Counted from the first letter of the stretch, positions 8,906-18,120 are shown. The stretch is DNA of 32,305 nucleotides from Aquimarina agarilytica ZC1 (GCF_000255455.1 NZ_JH621284.1:493-32797); one strand, 5' to 3'. Translations and numbers: made by a program. The notes: generated by a model not told the origin, from the sequence alone.

Positions 8906-11701
8906 TTACTTCTTTATAATCTTTAATGATTTATTTATCTTATCAACAAACTTTAAAAAATAAACCCCTGGTGCTAAGTTTTGCATTTGTATCTCAAAAG
9001 TTGGTGTTTTGCTTTCTCCTGATAAAACTTTATTTCCATCAATGTTATACATTTTCCACGAAAGTCTATTTGCTGAAGCATTTGGTCTACGTAAATGAAT
9101 AATATCGATAGTTGGATTGGGAAACAGCTGAATTTCAACTCCTTCATGACTATTATCTTGTATACTTGCACTCAAAAGAGCTTTATTATTAGATGCTCCT
9201 GGGGTTGGTACACTAAAAATTTCATAAGTCGATTCACCATCATTTTCGGCACCATACGATAAATCACTATTTAAATTTTCAAATTTTACTACCTGTATTA
9301 AAGTAGTAGCATCGGGAGCTGTTAATATAACTTCATCATTAGCTTTTAACTTAAAATTCAAATGATTTTCACCTTGTTCCAAATCCTCGTCTGCCCAAAA
9401 TAATAAATACCCTTTAGCAGCTACTGTTGTTTTAATGGCATTCGTATTAGATATTTTCCATTTCAATGGATCTAACGGTTTATCTGAAATATAATAATCT
9501 GCAAGGTTAACCTCAAATTCATTTGGATTGTATATTTCTATCCAATCATCAAACTCACCATTTTCGTCTGTAAAAGTACTATCATTTTTCGACTGTACTT
9601 CATTGATTACTAAATTTAAGGCCGGTGTCGGAATGGCTTCAAAAACAGCTTTTATACTAGTGTTTTCATTAAAAATAGGGGTAATCTGAACATCTGTACT
9701 AGAAATACCACCTTCCCAACGAACAAAACGATAACCAGGTAAGGCTTCTGCTGAAAATTTTATTGGAATATTACTAAAATAGGTACCTTTAAATTTCTCT
9801 TGAACAGACTTAATATCATGAACTCTTATAAAACCTTCTTCAATATTAGATGTCTCATACACTACAGATATAGTGTTGTCAGTTGAATGAGTAGCTTTTA
9901 TTCTATCAAAAATAGCATCATCAATACGATTTGCTACATCTTTTTTTAGCATTTCCATATTATTCTTCCATGCTTCTAAGTTTTCAAAAGGTGCGCTCGG
10001 AAATTCCTGCTGTATAGCTAATTTATTCGAAATAATTGCATGTGCAGGAATTTCGCTCTCTAACTCTGCTTCCATATCATCTAAAATACCCAATGCTCGC
10101 TCTTTACTATACATATGATTGATTAGTGCTGCTATAAATTGTATTTCTTCTGCTCTATAATCAGGAAACTCTACAGGGTCAAAATATAAGATATCAGAAA
10201 CTGACATCGGATTAGTAACTGGCTCATGCCCTCCTCCAAAGTTTCCGAAAATAACATCGAAATCGTGCATAAAATAATGAACTTCATGATCTGTTTTTCC
10301 TGAAATATCCCTCCAAACTCCAAATCCATATTCATTAAGTTCTGTATAACTGATTAAGAACTTTAAATTTACAATATCATTAAAGCTTATAGTTTTATCA
10401 AAAACATTCCTGTCCTCGTTAATTTCAAATGAATGGTTCCATTTGGTAATATTGAAATCCCCTTTTTTTAAATTAAAATTGTCTTTTATATAATTGCTAT
10501 CATCATCTTCTCGAACATTAATTATACCTTGATAAGCCCCATTGACGTATAGTACAGCAGGGCGGTAACCCTCGAAGGGAAAATTTGTTAAATTATCTTC
10601 ACTTAACAATCTTGACACAAAAGCATCTCTAAGATGTGTTAGCTCCCAGTCTTGGCTCGCATTTCGGAATAGAAAGCCTCTATACTTATCAATATTTTTG
10701 TTAGGGAACATTTTGTAATCAAAATCTTCTTCACCGTAAACATCACTAGCTTCTATTTTTCCATTTAATTGAGGAACCCAAGAAGATGTCTTTCCTGATG
10801 CTCTAAAATTTGCATATTGATTAATAGCCACACTTCCATTAGGTTCTATAAACTGGAATGCCACACGACCGTCAATCACATTTTTATTAAAATGTGTTTT
10901 AGAAAGATTATCAGAGCTCAACAAAATTACAGGTAAATCATGTTTAGCATTAATGATATATGTGCGATGTTCAACAAGGCTATATATATTATTAGACTTG
11001 ATCGCAATTACTTTTAGTACAGTGTTTTTGGTGACAACGATTGGGTCTTTGTATTGACTTGAAGCACTAGTAGGAGTAGTACCATCAAGGGTATAATGTA
11101 AAATACCTTCGCCAGAATTAGTCACTGTAACGGTTTGTGACAAATCATACAAGCCACTTTCTATACTGAATTTAATATCCGCTTCAATTAAAGTAAAAGC
11201 CATTGTATCTTCATTTTTGAAACCAGGACTAGCATCACTGAACATTGAAAAAGATCCATCTGATTTTCGACCGTAAGTATGATCGTTTTGGAGTACAGGT
11301 ATTTCTATTCTGTCCAACTCTGTACCATCTGGCATTGACAATATTAGTGTTTCTCCTTTTTGATTAAGTTTAAAATTAGTGTTTAACTTAATTTTTGAAT
11401 CGCTAAAATCATCGTCAGCTGCATGTATAATTAAATAACTATTAGCTTTAATTTCTGTACCATCAGGAATACGCCATTTATTAGGCTTTTTGATATCATC
11501 ACTTAAAAAATAACCTCCAATATCGATAGGACTTGAAGTAATATTTTTTAACTCTATCCAATCTTCAAAAGGGGAAAAAATATCTGGGTTTTCAAAACTA
11601 GACAAATTTGAAGATTGAACTTCGTTTATTTGAATGCCTTGCCCTATGCTTACTGCGTAAAATAAATAATATAAGATTGAAAAGTAAAATTGTTTATTCA
11701 T
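8906..11701 (-). CDS. Secreted LTD/CotH-domain protein with T9SS sorting domain
   Basis: This 931-residue protein has a signal peptide (ending near VSIGQG). Domains in order: a lamin-tail domain from about residue 24 (INEVQSSN, DWIELKN, GGYFLSDD); a chitobiase C-terminal-type domain near 185-245 (LHYTLDGTTPT); a CotH kinase-like region near 285-560 (FRNASQDWELTHLRDAF, YVNGAYQGIINVRED, HYFMHDFDVIFGN); an InlB-B-type beta repeat near 640-680 (YRFVRWEGG); a second lamin-tail domain (LVINEVQSKN, DWIEIYNPNE); and a C-terminal T9SS domain (LFPNPT, LAPGVYFLKF). This architecture is known from many Bacteroidetes and planctomycete genomes. CotH kinases phosphorylate spore-coat protein in Bacillus, but the substrate here is unknown. 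Cell-surface display or secretion by T9SS is expected. Confidence 0.85.
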   Translation of the reverse strand: MNKQFYFSILYYLFYAVSIGQGIQINEVQSSNLSSFENPDIFSPFEDWIELKNITSSPIDIGGYFLSDDIKKPNKWRIPDGTEIKANSYLIIHAADDDFSDSKIKLNTNFKLNQKGETLILSMPDGTELDRIEIPVLQNDHTYGRKSDGSFSMFSDASPGFKNEDTMAFTLIEADIKFSIESGLYDLSQTVTVTNSGEGILHYTLDGTTPTSASSQYKDPIVVTKNTVLKVIAIKSNNIYSLVEHRTYIINAKHDLPVILLSSDNLSKTHFNKNVIDGRVAFQFIEPNGSVAINQYANFRASGKTSSWVPQLNGKIEASDVYGEEDFDYKMFPNKNIDKYRGFLFRNASQDWELTHLRDAFVSRLLSEDNLTNFPFEGYRPAVLYVNGAYQGIINVREDDDSNYIKDNFNLKKGDFNITKWNHSFEINEDRNVFDKTISFNDIVNLKFLISYTELNEYGFGVWRDISGKTDHEVHYFMHDFDVIFGNFGGGHEPVTNPMSVSDILYFDPVEFPDYRAEEIQFIAALINHMYSKERALGILDDMEAELESEIPAHAIISNKLAIQQEFPSAPFENLEAWKNNMEMLKKDVANRIDDAIFDRIKATHSTDNTISVVYETSNIEEGFIRVHDIKSVQEKFKGTYFSNIPIKFSAEALPGYRFVRWEGGISSTDVQITPIFNENTSIKAVFEAIPTPALNLVINEVQSKNDSTFTDENGEFDDWIEIYNPNEFEVNLADYYISDKPLDPLKWKISNTNAIKTTVAAKGYLLFWADEDLEQGENHLNFKLKANDEVILTAPDATTLIQVVKFENLNSDLSYGAENDGESTYEIFSVPTPGASNNKALLSASIQDNSHEGVEIQLFPNPTIDIIHLRRPNASANRLSWKMYNIDGNKVLSGESKTPTFEIQMQNLAPGVYFLKFVDKINKSLKIIKK

Positions 11702-12108
11702 AATTAACTATTGATGTATTTGTAGAGGTATAACGTTTAAACCATCTTACACCCTACTTCATTAGAAATTATTTTTTAAAGTTATAGTCTTAGAATCTAT
11801 TTTTTACTTTTCTGATCCACATCTGTATAAATTTTCTTACTTCATAATTTTTTCTAAAAAAACACAGTGCTTGGCTTGTGATCTATTAATTAAATGATAG
11901 AATTCATCAAAATAAAAATTCTCTTTTAAAAACAGAAGGTTTAGTTTTCAAATTAGCCCTTAGAAACAAAAACCAAGAGCTCCTAAATCTAGTAGTTTAT
12001 CATAATTTTTAGTTTGATTAAACTTTTGGATATCTCCTCTAAGAAATTTTAAACTTTAAATGGTAGGGATATTTATTTAATAGGCGTTTTAGTATCAAAT
12101 AAATAAAA
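11702..12108. other. Divergent intergenic region, nothing distinct seen
   Basis: About 400 bp of AT-rich DNA between the CotH-type gene (leftward) and the first of the tandem lipoproteins (rightward). It must carry both promoters, but I could not identify a convincing TAnnTTTG box, operator or RNA gene. Confidence 0.4.
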
Positions 12109-12462
12109 ATGAAAATGAAAAAATCACTTTTGAATTTTAAGTCCCTTTGTGCAGTAATCGTCTTATCTATGGCACTCATTTCTTGTGAAGAAAAAGATGA
12201 TATTGCGGAAAATCAGCCTCAAGACAATACAGTTGTAGAACTTGATGAAGGAAAATTAAAAGATTTGAATGCTTGTTCCGTTTCGTTGAAAAAAGAAGGA
12301 GATCTACTAAAAGCAATCCATTCATCGGAAGAAACACCAAAGTATTTTAAGTGGTCAGTTGATGGTCAGCCTATTTCAAATTATAATATTATGGCTCAAG
12401 CAAAAACATTCGATCTTTATGACCCTAATGCGAAGCCAGTCGAATTAAATTTTGATTTTTAA
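12109..12462 (+). CDS. Small lipoprotein, short paralogue of the next gene
   Basis: This 117-residue protein has a lipoprotein signal ending SMALISC (Cys26), then an acidic stretch. Its body, CSVSLKKEGDLLKAIHSS then ETPKYFKWSVDG and NYNI, aligns directly with residues about 47-92 of the downstream 273-residue lipoprotein (CLVKLDKK, ETPKYFVWKVDG, NYNI). It stops right after this shared block, so it is either a minimal version or a truncated duplicate. The two genes are 90 bp apart on the same strand and probably co-transcribed. Function unknown; membrane-anchored surface or periplasmic protein. Confidence 0.65.
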   Translation: MKMKKSLLNFKSLCAVIVLSMALISCEEKDDIAENQPQDNTVVELDEGKLKDLNACSVSLKKEGDLLKAIHSSEETPKYFKWSVDGQPISNYNIMAQAKTFDLYDPNAKPVELNFDF

Positions 12463-12552
12463 AGGAATTGAATTAATATTGCGGTTAGAAAATCTACATA
12501 AAAAAATATCCTTTAAAAAATTTGAATTAAAAGAATCAAACAAAACTAAATT

Positions 12553-13374
12553 ATGATTAAGATGAAAAACTTACGAATAAATTTAAAAAAAGTTTACGGT
12601 TTACTTGTAATATCTTCAATAGCTATCTCTTGCGTTGAAAAAGAAGATGTCGCACCAGTATTGAGCGACCAAGAGTTAAAAAAATCAAAAGGCTGTTTAG
12701 TGAAGTTAGATAAAAAAAGAGAGGTTTTAACCGCTAAACATTTATCTAGTGAAACACCTAAATATTTTGTATGGAAAGTAGATGGAGACTATATAGGTAA
12801 TTATAATATCGCTACAGCAGAGCAAAAAGACAAAATTTTTGATATCAATTCAACATCAGATCAGTTTTATCGTGATTTATCGGTACCCTTTAGTTTAGAA
12901 TTAACTAATAAGTTGGTCTTAGATGATTTATATGATTTAAAAAATGGAGATATAAGTTTGGTCTCTAAACCACTAACTACAGGTACACATAATATTTGTG
13001 TTTCGTACAATACAACAGAGTGTGGTAGAGTAAAAAAATGTTTTGATATAGATTATACCAGTCCCCTACCAGAGGAAAAAAGAGTAACATGTATAGAAGA
13101 AGTTAAATTTATAGTAGAGTCAATAAAAGACAAAAACCGTTATATTAATATTATAAAGTTAGAATCAAATAATATTTTAGGAGTAGCGGAAAGAACATGG
13201 TTTAAAAATGGAGTTGAGGTTTCTCCCGTATTTAGTGGATCTTCTTTAATTGATTTTTCAAAAGATAAACCAATCCTTACTGATGTTAATGTGTGCGTGG
13301 TGCTTAAAACCCCTTATTGTAATGAAGCAAAGCAAACTAAACAATTTTGTAAAGTATTAAAAATGTATCAATAG
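12553..13374 (+). CDS. Lipoprotein, long paralogue of the preceding gene
   Basis: This 273-residue lipoprotein has its signal ending SIAISC (Cys27); the start may be the first ATG or the one three codons on (MKNLR). The N-terminal block is shared with the 117-residue neighbour. The rest continues as two beta-rich, Cys-containing segments (GTHNICVSYNTTECGRVKKCFDI type, then a second with WFKNG and VNVCVVLKTPYC) that look like two tandem Ig-like or PKD-like domains, each with a pair of Cys. No enzymatic motif is present. Role unknown; surface lipoprotein likely. Confidence 0.7.
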   Translation: MIKMKNLRINLKKVYGLLVISSIAISCVEKEDVAPVLSDQELKKSKGCLVKLDKKREVLTAKHLSSETPKYFVWKVDGDYIGNYNIATAEQKDKIFDINSTSDQFYRDLSVPFSLELTNKLVLDDLYDLKNGDISLVSKPLTTGTHNICVSYNTTECGRVKKCFDIDYTSPLPEEKRVTCIEEVKFIVESIKDKNRYINIIKLESNNILGVAERTWFKNGVEVSPVFSGSSLIDFSKDKPILTDVNVCVVLKTPYCNEAKQTKQFCKVLKMYQ

Positions 13375-14527
13375 ATGATTTAAATCATTTAAATTTAAGA
13401 CACTGTATTATTGAAATTTTGTCCGCAATAATATACTACCACATAATTAAAAGGTTGAGATTATAAATAATCTAATAATTCTTATGTATAAATCCACTGT
13501 CTGCTATTACTAGAGCTATTCGTTTATCTTTCAAAAGGTCATTAAAAGCTCTTTTATAATTTTTTTATATCTGCTACTATCAAAAATAATCCTAGGCCGA
13601 AGCCCAGCATTAGCTTCTATTCTTATTTGACTATCTAAGATCACTAATAGATTATGAGAATTACGTTACTTTTTTTTCGTTTATACCCCCCTTTGTACTA
13701 ATTTATAGACATCCATATCTTGAATTGCAGTACCATCGCAATCAATGTTTAAAATTATTCAACCCTATTTGATTAAAGAGTCTGTGATTCCTTAAAGCGA
13801 AACTTCAGTATTTAAAAACCATAAAAACTGACTAAAAATCTAATATAAGTACTCTGTTAAGTCACTTTATCCTAAACAAATATTGAAATGTAAAGTGGTA
13901 TCATAACACAACCAATCACAATGAATATAACGATAAATACTAGTTCAGATATCTGACTAAAAAAACTAGATAATATACTCTAGAAAATATCCACAATTCA
14001 ATCTTGGTACCGGGAGGGTTAAATCAATTAGCAATATAAATCTAATACCAGACTTATCTATAAACCTTTTAATCAATCTTATATCTCAAAAAGGAGTAAC
14101 TTTTTTATCTGTGTGTTCTATCGAAAGGTTAATCCTACAGGTGAAGCTTATAAATTAAGTAAGAGCTAACAATTAAAATGACTCAAAAAAATTAAACCCT
14201 ACTGAATAATTCAAATTAAATTCTTTTGTAAAAAATATATATTGACATTGTTTCTAAGTTACATAGTGAGTCTTTGAAGATCCTACCTATAAATTAGACA
14301 TTCCATCTAAAAAACAAAATAAAACAACGTTGGATATCACTAGTACTACAACTAACACCATAGTAGATATAGCTTTTTACCTCATTATCAATATCTTTTA
14401 CATCCTAGTATGATAAAAAGTTAATTTCTTTCGTACATAATCCTACATAAATGGAATAATAAGTAACATTATAAATTGTTATGTCAGATTTTTGAGATAA
14501 GTCACATATTTTTATAAAATTTATGTT
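13375..14527. other. Gene desert of about 1.15 kb at the left edge of the viral element
   Basis: No credible ORF, tRNA or CRISPR was found. Short stretches read like coding fragments in one frame (near 14100-14170 and, on the minus strand, near 13690-13750) but run into stops at once. It lies between the 3' ends of a rightward host operon and the leftward viral operon, so it should contain both terminators and, if the element is integrated, one attachment site. No attachment core can be named without the other end. Confidence 0.5.
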
Positions 14528-15355
14528 TTACAATACTCTTATAGCAGTAATAAAAACACCAGAGGAACTAATCACATTCCAATATGGGATAAGAAAATCA
14601 GAATCAGCAGGATTATCCTTGACAGTATAAGTCCCTAAATGCACTATGTTAAAATCAAAATCTTGTTTGTTTACTTGATATAAATTGATATTAGAACCTA
14701 CTTTACCAGACTTCTCAAAAACAATTTTATAAAATTTGTTATCTCCAAATTTAATGTAAGCATTTGTGTTTTGTGCATAATTTCGCTCACCACTACCACC
14801 AAAGAAACGATTAAAGCAACCATTATCGTAAAACAATTGGATTTCTCCAGAAAATAAGGCTTGATGCCCTAAATTATTTACATCAACATCAGGGCTTCCT
14901 ATTCCAAAAAGGAATGAAGGGTTTTGACCTCGAACGGTAAAGACAAAACTAAAGGATAATTCGTCATCTCGTTTCCATTGATATTTTGGGAATTTTACTA
15001 CTCTACCAAAAAATGCGCCCGTACCACGAGCCCAAATACCACGTTCCAAATCCTTTTTTATTTCTACCCCATCAGTATATTCTAAATCTATATCTTCTAA
15101 TGGGAGTTTGCAGAAATCGACCCATTGCCCGAAGGTATTATCACTTTGCTGGTTTGGGGCATCCCCATTATTTCCTTCTCCACTACTATCATTAGATTGA
15201 TCTTTAGCATCTGTATTATCGGTTTGATCATTTGAATTTCCACCAGTCATGTTATTTCCACTGCCATCAGTATTTGTTCCATCCGTTGTATCATCATTAT
15301 TTTTGGGAGTACAATTATCCCCTAAATACCAACCACGAGTTATTAAATTATGCAT
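14528..15355 (-). CDS. Fibre/spike-like protein with lectin-like C-terminal domain
   Basis: This 275-residue protein is the last gene of the viral operon. After a short N-terminal block (GWYLGDNCTPKN) comes a low-complexity linker rich in Asn, Asp, Gly, Ser and Thr (about residues 16-72). A C-terminal domain of about 200 residues is rich in alternating beta strands (ELSFSFVFTVRG, FLFGIGSPDV, FYKIVFEKSG, VFITAIRVL), suggestive of a concanavalin/laminin-G-type sandwich. A flexible linker plus binding domain suits a receptor-binding spike. It starts 3 bp after the stop of the 144-residue protein, so the two are translated together. No family name is certain. Confidence 0.6.
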   Translation of the reverse strand: MHNLITRGWYLGDNCTPKNNDDTTDGTNTDGSGNNMTGGNSNDQTDNTDAKDQSNDSSGEGNNGDAPNQQSDNTFGQWVDFCKLPLEDIDLEYTDGVEIKKDLERGIWARGTGAFFGRVVKFPKYQWKRDDELSFSFVFTVRGQNPSFLFGIGSPDVDVNNLGHQALFSGEIQLFYDNGCFNRFFGGSGERNYAQNTNAYIKFGDNKFYKIVFEKSGKVGSNINLYQVNKQDFDFNIVHLGTYTVKDNPADSDFLIPYWNVISSSGVFITAIRVL

Positions 15356-15358
15356 TTC

Positions 15359-15793
15359 TTAAAGTTTAAATTTGAATTGATTCGTTTCGAAAAACTGAAT
15401 TCGACCAATATGTTTTTTATCTTTTTCAATCCCAATGACTTTAAAATTTTCTAAGTTGTTTTTACCTACTATACTGTAGATGTCATTATCACCAAGCGCA
15501 AATCCCGAAGAAGCCGTAGGTGCGCTTCCATTCTCTTTAAAACGAACTATTCTCACAAACGAACTACTTGTACTATCTGCTTCTAAAACCAATACTGCAG
15601 AAACCGCTTTTTGTGGTACTTGTAGAGACACTGCCTGTGTCGCAGTAATTTCTATGTCTTGATACCCACCTAATGCTTCTGAAATAGGAAAATAGCCTTC
15701 TTCTTTGGCTTGAAGCAGAATTAATTCTTCTAGGTAGTTTAATATATCTGCGGTATTCCCTCTAGGGAATGGTCTTTTTTGTATTCTTTCCAT
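15359..15793 (-). CDS. Small beta-rich virion protein, spike-base candidate
   Basis: This 144-residue protein has a helical N-terminus (NTADILNYLEELILLQAKEEGYF) followed by a beta-rich domain (VSAVLVLEADS, SSFVRIVRFKENG, IGRIQFFETNQFKFKL). The pattern PQKAVSAVLVLEAD...VRIVRF is like small beta-barrel domains in phage structural proteins. No signal peptide or membrane segment is present, unlike most neighbours, so it probably sits outside the membrane. It lies directly upstream of the linker-type spike protein and is probably its partner. Function inferred from context only. Confidence 0.55.
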   Translation of the reverse strand: MERIQKRPFPRGNTADILNYLEELILLQAKEEGYFPISEALGGYQDIEITATQAVSLQVPQKAVSAVLVLEADSTSSSFVRIVRFKENGSAPTASSGFALGDNDIYSIVGKNNLENFKVIGIEKDKKHIGRIQFFETNQFKFKL

Positions 15794-15799
15794 ATAAAT

Positions 15800-16318
15800 C
15801 TACACAAACGGGTTAATAGCTGGTGGCGTACCTGCTGGATATCCCCAAGCTACATATTGTGGTTTATCAGGGTCTACATCTAGGTGAACGAAAGTATTGG
15901 CAACTCCTATCCTTGTAAATCCAACTTCTTTAGCGGCTAGCACTAGTTGATTCCTTATGTTTAATGTGCTAATACCAATATCTACTGCGGTACAATTGGA
16001 AGTTAAATGAGATGAATTCGATACTCCCCCAACTTTCCGATTCCAATAAGGTGTTCGAACACCAGAAGTAATCCAATCGAAAACAGGATACCCTGTTCGT
16101 TCTTCCAATAATTTTAATTTAAGCACTAATTCATTGGCAATGCAAGCACCAGATCCATTAGCGTCAGGACTATCGAAAATACTGTAATCAAAAGCTTCTA
16201 AGGCAGCGGCTTCATTTTGCTTACGTTTTAACAACTTTCTAATCAGCAAAAAACTAATTACCGTAAGGAACGCTGAGCCTAAGCCAATATAAAGCTTTAT
16301 GTTCTTCTCTGATTTCAA
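15800..16318 (-). CDS. Membrane-anchored M15-family peptidase
   Basis: This 172-residue protein has an N-terminal membrane segment (about 8-26) with a basic stop-transfer, then a peptidase M15 domain. The motif SGVRTPYWN is followed by SSHLTSNCTAVDI and FVHLDVDP, giving His104, Asp113 and His145 as the expected zinc ligands of D-Ala-D-Ala carboxypeptidase/endolysin-type enzymes (M15A/M15_3). It would cut peptide cross-links in peptidoglycan from a membrane anchor. In a virus this fits a virion-borne enzyme that opens the wall during DNA entry; PRD1 uses P7 similarly, although with a different chemistry. Seven bp separate it from the next gene. Confidence 0.8.
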   Translation of the reverse strand: MKSEKNIKLYIGLGSAFLTVISFLLIRKLLKRKQNEAAALEAFDYSIFDSPDANGSGACIANELVLKLKLLEERTGYPVFDWITSGVRTPYWNRKVGGVSNSSHLTSNCTAVDIGISTLNIRNQLVLAAKEVGFTRIGVANTFVHLDVDPDKPQYVAWGYPAGTPPAINPFV

Positions 16319-16324
16319 TAATAG

Positions 16325-16465
16325 TTACCTTTTACAAGAACAGCTGTTTTTTGATTTCGATTTCTTGTATCGAGCATATAAGTCGCCTCCTACTTTAATG
16401 GTATTGAGTACTATAAAAATTCCAAAAACATAGTTTAGTGTAGTATTTCCTTTATTTACATTCAT
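16325..16465 (-). CDS. 46-residue single-TM protein
   Basis: This short frame runs from the ATG at 16465-16463 to the TAA at 16327-16325. It encodes MNVNKGNTTLNY, a hydrophobic helix (VFGIFIVLNTI), then a basic tail ending SCSCKR. It fits exactly into the gap between the M15 peptidase and the coiled-coil protein, on the same strand. Composition (TM helix plus basic tail) matches the many small membrane proteins of this cluster. A virion membrane protein or lysis helper is possible. Confidence 0.55.
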   Translation of the reverse strand: MNVNKGNTTLNYVFGIFIVLNTIKVGGDLYARYKKSKSKNSCSCKR

Positions 16466-16470
16466 TTGTG

Positions 16471-16767
16471 TTACTTTTTATATTGACGTATTTCTTCTTC
16501 CAGTTCATTAATGCGTTGCTTCTGCTTAATAATAGTTTCATTCATTTGTGCATTTTCAGATTCTAATTTTTCAATACGTTTTTCCATTTTCTCTGACCAC
16601 TGGACCCAATTTTTTACGACTGTGTTATTTGCCTGAGCATTTAGATTTTGGATTTCAGCCGTTTTAAACTGTTTATGAATTCTATATTGAAATAATAATT
16701 CAATGAGCTTCCAAAAGCCCATTGAACTGAAAACAATGCCGACCAATTTTAGAATATCTATTTTCAT
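16471..16767 (-). CDS. Single-TM coiled-coil protein
   Basis: This 98-residue protein has an N-terminal hydrophobic segment (LVGIVFSSMGFWKLIELLF) followed by a long charged coiled coil (EKMEKRIEKLESENAQMN, IKQKQRINELEEEIRQ). The stop of the upstream gene and this ATG share one base (16767), so translation is coupled. TM plus coiled coil is seen in i-spanins and in phage anchor proteins near lysins; it lies close to the peptidase gene. Exact role is unknown. Confidence 0.6.
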   Translation of the reverse strand: MKIDILKLVGIVFSSMGFWKLIELLFQYRIHKQFKTAEIQNLNAQANNTVVKNWVQWSEKMEKRIEKLESENAQMNETIIKQKQRINELEEEIRQYKK

Positions 16768-17195
16768 TAAAAGTCCACAAGTTTTATGGGGTATTCGACA
16801 ATGTATGGGGTGATATGGAAATAAATCTCTTCTCCGCCTCCTATAATTTCTCCTTCTAAAAAAACATGCCCGTTTTGATCGACATGATATTTAAAGAGAT
16901 TACCAAAGTTTGAAAATACATACCCAGTTAATGTTACTACTTCACCAAATTGCTCTAAGGCTGGTAAACGAAGAATACGTTCATTATTAAACGTACCCAC
17001 ACCAGCAGTTCTCTTAAGTACAATATTCCCTGTTAGTAAAATATTGTTTTCTGTAATCCTGTACTTATCGAGTGTTGAACCGAAAAAGACACGGCCTTGG
17101 TCAATATCATTTTCTTTGATTAAAAAATTCTTGACTTCTGTATTGGTGATGGATGATCTAGAACTGAGATCACTATTGTATACTGAAAAACTCAT
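16767..17195 (-). CDS. Fibre-tip-like beta protein, copy B
   Basis: This 142-residue protein is paralogous to the 139-residue protein just upstream. Shared positions: ITENNILLTGNI / VTDEHIILGGDI; ILRLP / IFRLP; YVFSNFGNLFKYHVDQNGHV / YVFSVGGNRFRFFINDKGHV; then LEG and a final aromatic beta strand. The order 'strand - LxG - (I/V)xRLP - V(D)xxGHVxLEG' strongly resembles the small beta domains at the tips of phage tail fibres. No TM or signal is present. Host-receptor binding on the virion surface is the best inference; a role as one of two small jelly-roll capsid proteins is an alternative. Confidence 0.55.
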   Translation of the reverse strand: MSFSVYNSDLSSRSSITNTEVKNFLIKENDIDQGRVFFGSTLDKYRITENNILLTGNIVLKRTAGVGTFNNERILRLPALEQFGEVVTLTGYVFSNFGNLFKYHVDQNGHVFLEGEIIGGGEEIYFHITPYIVEYPIKLVDF

Positions 17196-17205
17196 AAGCT
17201 AAAGT

Positions 17206-17625
17206 TTAAAAACGTTCTAACTGAAACGGTGATTTGATTTGGTAACTGGGAAACTGAAAAACAATTACTTCATTTGGAGTTGTTGTTTTTCCCTCCAAGC
17301 GGACATGACCTTTATCATTAATAAAAAAGCGAAAACGGTTACCCCCAACAGAAAAAACATAGTTGAAAAAGATCGTTCCTGAATCAATAAATTCTTGAGG
17401 TACTGGTAATCGGAAAATAGGTTCATTAAAAGCATATTCAGTTTTGCCATCAATCCTTCGAAACTGTATATCTCCACCTAGAATAATATGCTCGTCTGTA
17501 ACTATATATGATGACTTATTCTCAAGAAATTCAATACGGTTTCGAAAAATATCATCGTCTTGTATGGTTACCAATTGATGCTGATTCATATTGGGAGCTG
17601 TGTAATTATTTTGATATCCAGACAT
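17206..17625 (-). CDS. Fibre-tip-like beta protein, copy A
   Basis: This 139-residue protein is a paralogue of the next gene downstream, with the same strand order and the signature DKGHVRLEG. Sequence identity by eye is about one quarter to one third, so the duplication is old. The N-terminal 25 residues (NNYTAPNMNQHQLVTIQDD) are unlike copy B and may dock each copy to a different partner. Two adjacent diverged receptor-binding domains could widen or shift host range. A short reading frame nested in another frame here is a shadow. Confidence 0.55.
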   Translation of the reverse strand: MSGYQNNYTAPNMNQHQLVTIQDDDIFRNRIEFLENKSSYIVTDEHIILGGDIQFRRIDGKTEYAFNEPIFRLPVPQEFIDSGTIFFNYVFSVGGNRFRFFINDKGHVRLEGKTTTPNEVIVFQFPSYQIKSPFQLERF

Positions 17626-17631
17626 ACTTGA

Positions 17632-18120
17632 TTAATTGATAATGATTACGCCTGTTAGTACCACCGAGACAATAGTCATGGTCTTTGTCCAGAATCGTTG
17701 TTTTTGATTTCGATGCCTTTCTAAATCTAGCTTATCTTGCTTCTGAAGTAATTGATCTTTTTGTAGATCTATTACTCGATGTAATTTTTGCTTTTGAATT
17801 TTTAATTGCCCGATAATTGTGTCTTTGGTATTCGACAATTTGAAAAGCTCTTCTATTTCCTTCTGTTGTACAAAAAGTAACTGATTATTTAATTTTCCTT
17901 GTTCTAAGTGAAATGCAATAATTTTAGATTGAGGAATTGAAAAACAGAAGTGAGTAGCCTTTTCAACTTCTACGATTTTAGGGCTTAAAGTCTGAGAAAA
18001 ACTGATATAGCTGCATAGTAGAAATAGTATCAAAAAAATGCTCTTTAGATACTTTCTTATTTTGAACCTTTTGCCTTTCAATAGTAATGCTATCCAATAA
18101 TTGTTTAAGACTGTCTTCAT
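17632..18120 (-). CDS. Spanin-like protein, outer partner candidate
   Basis: This 162-residue protein has a basic N-terminus, a signal-peptide-like helix (YLKSIFLILFLLCSYISFSQ), a long coiled-coil region (ELFKLSNTKDTIIGQLKIQ, DLQKDQLLQKQDKLDLERH) and a C-terminal hydrophobic helix (MTIVSVVLTGVIIIN). Its first 48 codons overlap the last 48 of the upstream TM/coiled-coil gene in another frame (17978-18120). No internal Met is available, so this long overlap is needed to keep the signal sequence. Overlapping reading frames of two secreted/coiled-coil proteins recall Rz/Rz1 spanins, which fuse inner and outer membranes at lysis. A true lipobox is not clear, so this remains an inference. Confidence 0.5.
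   Translation of the reverse strand: MKTVLNNYWIALLLKGKRFKIRKYLKSIFLILFLLCSYISFSQTLSPKIVEVEKATHFCFSIPQSKIIAFHLEQGKLNNQLLFVQQKEIEELFKLSNTKDTIIGQLKIQKQKLHRVIDLQKDQLLQKQDKLDLERHRNQKQRFWTKTMTIVSVVLTGVIIIN

Noticed and set aside
13690..14170. Possible gene ghosts in the spacer
   Set aside because: Short open stretches look protein-like but are too short and broken to assign; chance cannot be excluded.
17265..17477. Nested minus-strand frame with a hydrophobic stretch
   Set aside because: Inside the fibre-tip-like copy A gene in another frame; the paralogue shows that the other frame is the coding one.
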